NCBI GenBank assembly: GCA_041574955.1
Contig: JBFGNS010000062.1
Coordinates: 1-23,526, forward strand
Direction: 5' to 3'
DNA from: CALZJC01 sp041574955
GTDB taxonomy: Bacteria; Acidobacteriota; Thermoanaerobaculia; Multivoradales; JAHEKO01
DNA: 23,526 bases
The notes below the pieces were generated by a model. The model saw only the letters and a program-made list of their open reading frames with translations. It had not been told where the DNA came from and did not search any database. This document shows positions 17,395 to 23,526 of this stretch, piece after piece (within the stretch, counting starts at the first letter, position 1; each line of letters opens with the position of its first letter). The translations under genes and the position numbers were made by a program.

Positions 17395-18335
17395 GCCACG
17401 CCGCCGGCCCGCGCGTGCTGGAGCTGTATTGCGGCATCGGCGGCTGCGCGGCGGCGCTGGGCGACAGCGCCGTGGTGGTGGCGGCGGTCGACATCAACCG
17501 CCGCGCGCTCGACGTCTACCGCCACAACTTCCCGCACCCGGTGATGGCGCGGGCCCTAGAGTCGCTGCGCGCCGCCGAGCTCGAACGCTGGGCGCCGGAC
17601 GTGTGGTGGCTGTCGCCCCCCTGCCAGCCGTTCACCCGCCGCGGCAGCCGGCGCGACGACACCGACCCGCGCAGTCGCAGCCTGCTGCGGTTGATGCGGC
17701 TCGTCGAGCGACTGCCGCCGCCGCTGCTGGCGCTCGAGAACGTGCCCGGTTTCGCCGGCTCGCGCACCCACCGCCGGCTGCGCGCCGTGCTCGACGGCCT
17801 CGGCTACGAGGTGCGGGAGCTGCTGCTGTGCCCCAGCGAGCTGGGCCTGCCCAACCGCCGGCGGCGGTTCTACCTCGTCGCAGGACGCGACGGGCTGCCG
17901 GCGCCGGCGGCACCCGCGCCGGTCGCCGGACGAACCCTGGCCTCCTGCCTGGACCGGCGGCCGGCCGCCGCGCTGTGGGTCGAGCCCGCCCTGATCGAGC
18001 GCTACCGGCACGCCCTCGACGTGGTCGACTCCAGCGACCCGGCGGCGGTCACCGCCTGCTTCACCGCCGCCTACGGCCGCTCACCGGTGCGCAGCGGCTC
18101 CTACCTGCGCACCGCCCGCGGTCTGCGACGGTTCTCGCCCACCGAGATCCTGAGGCTGATGGGCTTTCCCGCCGGCTACCGGCTGCCGCCGGAGCTGCCG
18201 CTGGCCGCCGCCTGGCGGCTGATCGGCAACAGCCTCTCGGTGCCGGCGGTGCGCGCCGTGCTGGCGGGGCTGCCCGAAACGGCGCGGCGGCCCGGCACCG
18301 GCCGGCTCACACCGGCCGCCGCAGCCGGTAGATGA
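17391..18335 (+). CDS. Dnmt2-type cytosine-C5 methyltransferase (probable tRNA methylase)
   Basis: A 314-residue SAM-dependent C5-cytosine methyltransferase. Motif I is LELYCGIGGC (10-19), the catalytic loop is SPPCQPFTRRG with Cys78, motif VI is ENVPGF with Glu116, motif VIII is LPNRRRRFYLVA, and LIGNS (277-281) is motif X. Two features mark the Dnmt2 (TRDMT1) branch rather than restriction-type enzymes: the run PPCQPFTRxG..D..DPRS after the catalytic cysteine, and the CFT tripeptide (223-225) in CFTAAYGR within a short target-recognition region. Known Dnmt2 enzymes methylate tRNA, C38 of tRNA-Asp in eukaryotes and tRNA-Glu in Geobacter. The GTG start overlaps the preceding stop (GTGA). No restriction endonuclease or second methylase is nearby. 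The 3' end overlaps the convergent permease gene by 29 bases. Confidence 0.9.
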   Translation: MSHAAGPRVLELYCGIGGCAAALGDSAVVVAAVDINRRALDVYRHNFPHPVMARALESLRAAELERWAPDVWWLSPPCQPFTRRGSRRDDTDPRSRSLLRLMRLVERLPPPLLALENVPGFAGSRTHRRLRAVLDGLGYEVRELLLCPSELGLPNRRRRFYLVAGRDGLPAPAAPAPVAGRTLASCLDRRPAAALWVEPALIERYRHALDVVDSSDPAAVTACFTAAYGRSPVRSGSYLRTARGLRRFSPTEILRLMGFPAGYRLPPELPLAAAWRLIGNSLSVPAVRAVLAGLPETARRPGTGRLTPAAAAGR

Positions 18336-19599
18336 CGTAGCCGACCGCCAGCGCCACCGCCGCCGCGATCAGGTTGGTGAGGGTGGCGCTGGCCGCCAGC
18401 GCCAGGGTCACGGCGCAGGCCGCGACCGGGATCAGCCAGCCACCCGGCAGCCGCAGCGCGCCCGGCGAGCCGGCCAGCTTGCGGCGCAGCACCGGCACCG
18501 CGGCGGCGGTGCCGAGGTAGGTCGCCAGCCGCGCCACGATCGACAGCGCCGCCAGGCCGACGAAGCTGCCGGTCAGCGCCAGCGGCAGCGCCACCGCGGT
18601 CTGGACGACGATCGCCGCCGCCGGCGTCCGGAAGCGCGGATGGACTCGCGCCAGGAAGCGCGGCCCGTAGCCGTCGCGGGCGAGCGCGTACAGGTAGCGC
18701 GGACCGACCAGCACGGTGTTGCCGGTGGTGCCGAGCACCGACAGCGCGCCGCCGACCGCCAGCAGGCCGCCGGCCCAGGTGCCCAGGAACAGCTCGGCCG
18801 AGTCGGCCAGCGGGGTCTCCGAGCCGGCCAGCCCCGGCAGCGTGCCGAGCGCCACCCACTGCACCGCCAGATACAGCAGCGTGACCAGAACGATCTGGGC
18901 GATCAGCGCAAACGGCACGTCGCGCTGCGGCGAGCGGTACTCGCCGGCCGGCGCGGGGGTGTTCTCGAAGCCGGCGTAGGCACACAGCAGCAGCAGCGCC
19001 GCCTCGCCCAGGTTGCCGTCGCCGGCCGGCGGAGCGGCCACCTGGCGCCAGTTCGCCGCCAGCAGGCCGGCGCCGACGAACAGGCCGAGCGGCAGCAGCT
19101 TGGCGATCGCCAGCCCGACGGCGGTGCCGACCCCCCAGCGCACGCCGGCGACGTTGATCGCCGTCAGCCCGCCCAGGCACAGCACCACCGTCACCCACCG
19201 GCCGGCGCCGGCGCCGGCGGCCGGCAGCGCCCAGGTCAGGGCCTGGGCGAAACCCACCGACAGCGAGGCCACCGAGGCCACCCGCGCCAGCCAGGTCATC
19301 CAGCCCACCTCGAAGCCGACGAGCTCGCCGAACGCGGTGCGCGCGTACAGGTAGGCGCCCCCCGGCTGGTCGAAGTACGACGACGCCTCGGCGAAGCACA
19401 GCACCAGCAGCAGCACCGCCAGCCCGGCCAACGCCACCGCCCACAGGCTGGCCGGGCCCAGCATCGCGGCAGCCGCCGCTGGCAGCAGGTAGACGCCGCT
19501 GCCCACGACGTCGTTGAGCGCCACGCCGACGATCTGCCAGCGGCCCACCACCCGCTCCAGGGTGGCGCCGCCCGGAGGGCCGGCGGCCGGCTCACTCAT
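18307..19599 (-). CDS. APC-family amino acid/polyamine permease
   Basis: A 430-residue inner-membrane transporter with about 12 hydrophobic segments. Helix 1 carries GSGVYLLP (33-40), the unwound GSG substrate-binding motif of the APC superfamily, close to the AdiC/cationic exchanger form. FDQPGGAYLYARTAFG in the helix 2-3 region and ASLSVGFAQAL are also family-like. It imports or exchanges an amino acid or amine; the substrate is not predictable. ATG 19599 is preceded by GGGGGAG eight bases upstream. It lies 58 bases downstream of lpxD on the same strand and may be co-transcribed with it. Its last 29 bases overlap the convergent methyltransferase gene. Confidence 0.92.
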   Translation of the reverse strand: MSEPAAGPPGGATLERVVGRWQIVGVALNDVVGSGVYLLPAAAAAMLGPASLWAVALAGLAVLLLVLCFAEASSYFDQPGGAYLYARTAFGELVGFEVGWMTWLARVASVASLSVGFAQALTWALPAAGAGAGRWVTVVLCLGGLTAINVAGVRWGVGTAVGLAIAKLLPLGLFVGAGLLAANWRQVAAPPAGDGNLGEAALLLLCAYAGFENTPAPAGEYRSPQRDVPFALIAQIVLVTLLYLAVQWVALGTLPGLAGSETPLADSAELFLGTWAGGLLAVGGALSVLGTTGNTVLVGPRYLYALARDGYGPRFLARVHPRFRTPAAAIVVQTAVALPLALTGSFVGLAALSIVARLATYLGTAAAVPVLRRKLAGSPGALRLPGGWLIPVAACAVTLALAASATLTNLIAAAVALAVGYVIYRLRRPV

Positions 19600-19657
19600 C
19601 GCGTGCGCTCCCCCGGCGAGGCCGGCAGACGGCCGCCCCTCGGCAGGCGCCGCGGGC

Positions 19658-20698
19658 TCACTCCGCCGCCCCTTCGAGGGCCGCCAGCCGCCGCTCCAGC
19701 TCGCGCAGCCGCTCCACCAGGCGCGGCAGGCGGCGGGTGGCGACCACCGTCTTGCGCCACTGGTCGGCGGGCATCGCCGGGAAGCCGGCGTAGTGACCGG
19801 GCTCGCGCATCGACTTGGTGATCGCCGACATCGCCGCCAGGGTCGAGCCGTCGGGCAGCTCGCAGCGGTTGTTGACCCCGCCGTGGCCGGCGGTGATCAC
19901 CCAGCTGCCGAGGCGCGCCGAGCCGGCGATCGCCGTCATGCTGCACAGCCGCGTGTGGTCGCCGATGGTGGCGCCGTGCCCGATCTGGACCAAACTGTCC
20001 AGCTTGCTGTCGTCGCCGATCCGGGTGTCCTCGAGCGCGCCGCGGTCGACCGAGCTGTTGGCGCCGATCTCGACGTCGTCGCCCAGCACCACGGTGCCGG
20101 TCTGGGGGATCTTGGCGAGCGCGCCCTCGCCGTCGGCGAAGCCGAAGCCGTCGCCGCCGACCACCGCGCCGGCGTGGATCAGCGCCCGCTCGCCCACCCG
20201 CACGCCGTCTTCGACGACGGCGTTGGCGCGCACCACCGAGTCGGCGCCCACCACCGCTCCGGCGCCGACGTAGGCGCCGGGGAACAGCGCCACGCGATCG
20301 CCCAGCCGGGCGCCGGCCCCGACGTAGGCGAACGGCGCCAGCGCCACATCCGCTCCCAGCACCGCGTCGGGCGCCACCCAGGCGCGGTCGCTGACCCCGG
20401 CCGGTGGCCGCGGCGGCGTCCAGAACAGCTGCGCCGCGCGCGCGAACGCCCAGTACGGCTTGGGGTGGACCAGCTGGGGCGCCGGGCACTCCTCGGCCGC
20501 GGCGCCGACGATCACACCGCCCGCCCGGCTGGCGGCCAGGAAGCGGGCGAAGGTCGGGTCGGTGAGGAAGCTGATCTGATCCGGCCCGGCGCGGTCGAGC
20601 GGCGCCACGCCGCGGATCTCCACCTCACCGGCCGGCGGCGAGCCCTCCGGCATCAACAGACGGGCGCCCAGGGTGTCGGCGATCTTGTCGAGACGCAT
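19658..20698 (-). CDS. lpxD: UDP-3-O-(3-hydroxyacyl)glucosamine N-acyltransferase
   Basis: Transfers a 3-hydroxyacyl chain from acyl-ACP to the 2-amino group of UDP-3-O-acylglucosamine, the third step of lipid A synthesis. The 346 residues comprise an N-terminal uridine-binding domain (1-100, with VAPLDRAGPDQISFL), a left-handed beta-helix of hexapeptide repeats (about 105-290) and a C-terminal helix. VGGDGFGFA (180-188), ANSSVDRGALEDT (213-225) and LVQIGHGATIG with His241 are LpxD hallmarks; the histidine matches the catalytic base of the Escherichia coli enzyme closely in position. ATG 20698 has AAGGAG seven bases away. It is not flanked by bamA, skp, fabZ or lpxA here, so it lies outside the common lpx cluster and might be a second copy. 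A TAGAAT box at 20757-20762 (minus) is a possible -10. Confidence 0.93.
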   Translation of the reverse strand: MRLDKIADTLGARLLMPEGSPPAGEVEIRGVAPLDRAGPDQISFLTDPTFARFLAASRAGGVIVGAAAEECPAPQLVHPKPYWAFARAAQLFWTPPRPPAGVSDRAWVAPDAVLGADVALAPFAYVGAGARLGDRVALFPGAYVGAGAVVGADSVVRANAVVEDGVRVGERALIHAGAVVGGDGFGFADGEGALAKIPQTGTVVLGDDVEIGANSSVDRGALEDTRIGDDSKLDSLVQIGHGATIGDHTRLCSMTAIAGSARLGSWVITAGHGGVNNRCELPDGSTLAAMSAITKSMREPGHYAGFPAMPADQWRKTVVATRRLPRLVERLRELERRLAALEGAAE

Positions 20699-20815
20699 GG
20701 GTTTCTCCTTGCGGGTGCTGGGTCGGCCGGCGAGCGGCAGCGCGCGCCCCGGCCCGATTCTAGTGCCGTGATCGGCCCGCGGTCGCCCGCCGGACCGCCC
20801 CCGGTCACCCGACGG

Positions 20816-20844
20816 TTGCCACGAAGGGCGCGAACCACTACCCT
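20816..20844 (+). promoter_or_regulatory. Promoter of thyA-folA
   Basis: TTGCCA (20816-20821) and TACCCT (20839-20844) are separated by exactly 17 bases. Transcription would begin around 20851, less than ten bases before the thyA ATG. No Shine-Dalgarno is visible, so the mRNA may be nearly leaderless. Confidence 0.6.
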
Positions 20845-20859
20845 CTGCCCGAAGCCGCC

Positions 20860-21654
20860 ATGACGCCGTACCTCGACATGCTGCGACGCATCCTGGAGGA
20901 CGGAATCCGCAAGCCGGACCGCACCGGCACCGGCACCCTGAGCGTCTTTGGCCACCAGATGCGCTTCGACCTCGAACGCGGCTTCCCACTGCTCACCACC
21001 AAGAAGCTGCACCTCAGGTCGATCATCCACGAGCTGCTCTGGTTCGTGGCGGGCGACACCAACGTGCGGTCGCTCAACGCCAACCGGGTGCGGATCTGGG
21101 ACGAGTGGGCGGACGCCGAGGGCGAGCTGGGGCCGATCTACGGCTACCAGTGGCGTTCGTGGCCGGCGCCCGACGGGCGCAAGATCGACCAGCTCACCGC
21201 GGTGGTCGAGCAACTGCGTCGCGATCCGCATTCGCGGCGGCATCTGGTGTCGGCCTGGAACGTCGCCGATCTCGACCGCATGGCGCTGCCGCCCTGCCAC
21301 GTCCTGTTTCAGTTCTGGGTGGGTGACGGCCGCCTGTCGTGCCAGCTCTACCAGCGCAGCGCCGACGTGTTCCTCGGGGTGCCGTTCAACATCGCTTCCT
21401 ACGCGCTGCTGACGCTGATGGTCGCCCAGGTGTGCGACCTCGAGCCGGGCGAGTTCATCCTCACCCTGGGCGACGCCCACCTGTACGCCAACCACCTGGA
21501 GCAGGCCGAGCTGCAGCTCCAGCGGCAGCCGCGGCCGCTGCCCCGCATGCGACTCGCGCCTCGGGTGCGCTCGCTGTTCGACTTCCGCTACCAGGACTTC
21601 ACCCTCGAGGGCTACTCGCCGCACCCCCACATCAAGGCACCGATCGCGGTATGA
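20860..21654 (+). CDS. thyA: Thymidylate synthase
   Basis: Methylates dUMP to dTMP with methylene-tetrahydrofolate, producing dihydrofolate. At 264 residues it has the same length as the Escherichia coli enzyme, and the catalytic cysteine falls at the same position, Cys146, in ALPPCHVLFQF. RTGTGTLSVFG (21-31), the ELLWFVAGDTNV segment, IYGYQWRSW (93-101), and QLYQRSADVFLGVPFNIASYA with the dUMP-binding Arg-Ser are all intact. The ATG at 20860 is the natural start by homology. It overlaps the folA start by four bases (ATGA), the usual arrangement for enzymes working in series. Confidence 0.97.
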   Translation: MTPYLDMLRRILEDGIRKPDRTGTGTLSVFGHQMRFDLERGFPLLTTKKLHLRSIIHELLWFVAGDTNVRSLNANRVRIWDEWADAEGELGPIYGYQWRSWPAPDGRKIDQLTAVVEQLRRDPHSRRHLVSAWNVADLDRMALPPCHVLFQFWVGDGRLSCQLYQRSADVFLGVPFNIASYALLTLMVAQVCDLEPGEFILTLGDAHLYANHLEQAELQLQRQPRPLPRMRLAPRVRSLFDFRYQDFTLEGYSPHPHIKAPIAV

Positions 21655-22175
21655 AGCTGGCGCTGATCGCCGCGGTGGCCGACAACGGCGTGATCGGCCG
21701 CGGCAACGATCTGCCGTGGCGCCTGCCGGCCGACCTCCGCCGCTTCAAGCGGCTGACGATGGGGCACCATCTGATCGTCGGCCGCAAGACGTGGCAGGCC
21801 ATCGGCCGGCCGCTGCCCGGGCGCACCATGCTGGTGTTGTCGCGGGCACGGCGGCTCGACGCCGCCGGCGCCCGGCGGTGCGGCTCGCTCGAGGAGGCGC
21901 TGGAGGTCGCCGAACGGGGCGGCGACGAGCAGCCGTTCGTCGCCGGCGGCGAGCAGATCTACCGGCTGGCGCTGCCGCGCGCCGAGCGCATCTACCTCAC
22001 CCGGGTGCACGCCATGCCGGCGGGAGACGCGCGCTTCCCCGAGTTCGACCTCGGCCGCTGGCGGCTGGTGTCGCGCGAGAGCCGGCCGGCCGACCGGCGC
22101 AACCGGCACGCCATGAGCTTCGAGCTCTACGAGCGCGCGGCGCCACCCGAGCCGGCCGCGCCGCCAAGCGGCTGA
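21651..22175 (+). CDS. folA: Dihydrofolate reductase
   Basis: Reduces the dihydrofolate made by ThyA back to tetrahydrofolate with NADPH. The 174 residues include AVADNGVIGRGNDLPW (8-23), the catalytic acid Asp28 in LPADLRRFK, IVGRKTWQAIGRPLPGR for NADPH and substrate binding, and FVAGGEQIYRLALP in the second half. ATG 21651 overlaps the thyA stop. The last 12 or so residues form a Pro/Ala tail beyond the usual fold. The conserved core suggests the enzyme would be trimethoprim-type drug sensitive or not according to residues that cannot be judged here. Confidence 0.96.
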   Translation: MKLALIAAVADNGVIGRGNDLPWRLPADLRRFKRLTMGHHLIVGRKTWQAIGRPLPGRTMLVLSRARRLDAAGARRCGSLEEALEVAERGGDEQPFVAGGEQIYRLALPRAERIYLTRVHAMPAGDARFPEFDLGRWRLVSRESRPADRRNRHAMSFELYERAAPPEPAAPPSG

Positions 22176-22186
22176 GGCCAGCGCCC

Positions 22187-22201
22187 CCGGCGCTTCGCCG
22201 G
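22187..22201 (+). terminator. Hairpin after folA
   Basis: CCGGCG-CTT-CGCCGG forms a perfect 6-bp stem with a 3-base loop, 12 bases after the folA stop. No T tract follows. It precedes the candidate -10 TAGGCT (22213-22218) of the next gene, a sensible place to end the thyA-folA transcript. Confidence 0.4.
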
Positions 22202-22261
22202 CCGCGAACTGCTAGGCTGGGCGCCGGCCGGGCGACCGTCCCGCCTTCCGGCCGTGTCGCC

Positions 22262-23526
22262 GTGCCACCGCATTCCCAGCCCTCGCGCTCTCACCGGCCA
22301 GCCATCGCCGGTGGGGACGGTGCGCGGAGTCCGGTCGTCGCCGGCTGCACGCTGGCACTGCTGCTCGTCGCCACCACGCCGGCCACCGCCAAGGAGAGCG
22401 ACAGCTTCACCCACCGCTGGGAGGCGCTGGCGTTTCCGATCGGCGAGGTGCGCGGCGAGCCGGTACCGGACTTCACCGACGACCTCAACGACCTGGTCAA
22501 CACCCTCTTCGCCGACACCCTGGAAGAGCTCAACCAGGAGAACCGGCGCCTGAACCGCGACTGCCGGGACCCCGCCGCCCAGCGGCGGCTGTACCACCGC
22601 GTGCGCAACGCGCTCGGCGGACCGGTGGTGTTCACCCGCAACCGGCTGCGGCCGGCGATCAACAGCCATCCCAAGAACTTCAAGATCCCGCTGCCACGCT
22701 CGATCTACCGGGACTTTCCGCCGTGGCGATCGATCTCGCTCGGCCTGCTCTCCAAGTTCGGCGACAAGATGGCCGAGATGGTGCGGTTCGACCTCGAGGA
22801 GGAGCTGGTGGCGACCGGCGGCGAGGTGGCACCGCGCGGCGCCGTCTGGAGCGTCAGCGGCCCGGCCGGTGACGAGGTGGCGCGTTTCGCGGCGGCCGAC
22901 CGCCGACCGGCGACGGCCGCCGGGCGGGCCTACTACCGGCTGGCCAACGGTCAGGCGGTGGTGACCGAGGACGGCCGCGTCACGCTGGTGACTCCCATCC
23001 TGGTGGGCAGCGACAAGTTCAGCCACTTCTTCTTCCGCGGCCACCTGCTCTACCGCCGTCTGGCCGGCGGTGAGCCGGGGCGGCTGGAGGAGTTGCTCGA
23101 CTACAACTACGGCCTCGAGGTGTCGCTGTGGGGCTCGAAGTCGACCGGCGTGGCAGCCTACGGCGATCTGGTGGCCAACTTCCAGGGTCTGCGGTTCTAC
23201 ATCCGCCTGCGGGGCGAGAGCTTCGACGGCCGCCCGATGAGCGATCCGCTGGGCGCCGACACCGGCTTCGTCGACTGCGACGGCGGCGCCGTCTGGCGAC
23301 AGACGCGACCGATCGACCTGCGCGACTACCTCGATCCGGCGTGGGACGAGGCGCACAACTGCAACCTGGTGCGCTCCAACGGCCTGCTGGCAATGGTCGA
23401 GCGCCGGCTCGACGATCTGGCGGCCGGCGACTCCGAGCACCGCTACCGCTGCCCGGTCGATCGCGAGCTGATCGAGCGCACAGCCGAGCGCTACGGCCGG
23501 TTCGCCCCGCGGCTGATCAACGCCGA
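22262..23526 (+). CDS. Exported protein of unknown function, 3' end outside the window
   Basis: The frame stays open from before 22262 to the right edge, giving at least 421 residues. With the GTG at 22262 the N-terminus has a basic stretch, then a hydrophobic core AGCTLALLLVATTPATA, so a signal peptide with cleavage near residue 44 is likely. The mature protein begins SFTHRWEALAF and contains TRNRLRPAINSHPKNFKIPLPRS-like basic sequence. A block VGSDKFSHFFFRGHLLY (Asp251 onward) follows, then LEVSLWGSKSTGVAAYGDLVANFQG. The DKxxHF element recalls the short exported families DUF2279/DUF3943, but the match is slight and I do not assign a family. Cysteines occur mainly after residue 340. No clear ribosome site precedes the GTG, so the exact start is uncertain; TAGGCT at 22213-22218 is a possible -10. 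Function is unknown. Confidence 0.72.
   Translation, partial: MPPHSQPSRSHRPAIAGGDGARSPVVAGCTLALLLVATTPATAKESDSFTHRWEALAFPIGEVRGEPVPDFTDDLNDLVNTLFADTLEELNQENRRLNRDCRDPAAQRRLYHRVRNALGGPVVFTRNRLRPAINSHPKNFKIPLPRSIYRDFPPWRSISLGLLSKFGDKMAEMVRFDLEEELVATGGEVAPRGAVWSVSGPAGDEVARFAAADRRPATAAGRAYYRLANGQAVVTEDGRVTLVTPILVGSDKFSHFFFRGHLLYRRLAGGEPGRLEELLDYNYGLEVSLWGSKSTGVAAYGDLVANFQGLRFYIRLRGESFDGRPMSDPLGADTGFVDCDGGAVWRQTRPIDLRDYLDPAWDEAHNCNLVRSNGLLAMVERRLDDLAAGDSEHRYRCPVDRELIERTAERYGRFAPRLINA

Noticed and set aside
17391..18335. Restriction-modification system
   Set aside because: No endonuclease or specificity gene lies nearby and the motifs follow the Dnmt2 branch rather than a restriction-type methylase.

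Overview
The window is very GC-rich DNA (roughly 70% by eye) with coding density close to saturation. An LpxD homologue for lipid A synthesis, a tripartite RND pump with an outer-membrane lipoprotein and several lipoprotein or exported-protein signals point to a diderm (Gram-negative) bacterium. The GC content and the mixture of families would suit Acidobacteriota, Myxococcota or a similar soil or sediment lineage, but the sequence alone does not fix the phylum. No tRNA, rRNA, insertion sequence, CRISPR array or prophage was recognised. No stretch over 300 bases lacks a gene; the longest gap is the 222-base divergent region at 12482-12703.

Layout. (1) 2-1961: the 3' end of an alkyl-DHAP-synthase-like FAD oxidase followed by glpD, an ether-lipid/glycerol-3-phosphate pair. 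(2) 2039-2752: a glyoxalase II-like metallo-beta-lactamase-fold hydrolase. (3) 2839-9363: a tightly coupled operon of a TetR repressor, an outer-membrane factor, a membrane-fusion protein and an RND permease. A perfect 6-4-6 inverted repeat lies just upstream, and each gene overlaps the next by four bases. (4) 9476-10039: a small exported cysteine- and aspartate-rich protein. (5) On the minus strand, 12481-11180 is an atypical cytochrome P450 and 11062-10139 is an uncharacterised lipoprotein with its own recognisable promoter. (6) 12704-18335: a three-gene plus-strand run of a 1045-residue patatin-like phospholipase interrupted by about ten membrane helices, a 512-residue protein with a TerB-like C-terminus, and a Dnmt2-type cytosine-C5 methyltransferase. 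(7) On the minus strand, 20698-19658 is lpxD and 19599-18307 is an APC-family amino-acid permease. (8) 20860-22175: thyA and folA, overlapping by four bases. (9) 22262 to the end: the first 421 residues of an exported protein of unknown function.

How the genes work together. thyA and folA form the classic dTMP/folate-recycling pair: ThyA produces dihydrofolate and FolA reduces it. The TetR-RND operon is a self-contained, probably self-repressed export system. The most unusual part is the patatin/TerB-like/Dnmt2 run. It couples a membrane-embedded split-site lipase to an uncharacterised partner and to an enzyme whose family signatures match the tRNA-methylating Dnmt2 group rather than restriction-modification enzymes. 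Several genes are preceded by TAnnnT -10-like boxes. The best two have a TTG-type -35 at exactly 17 bases' spacing (thyA and the 10139-11062 lipoprotein gene).
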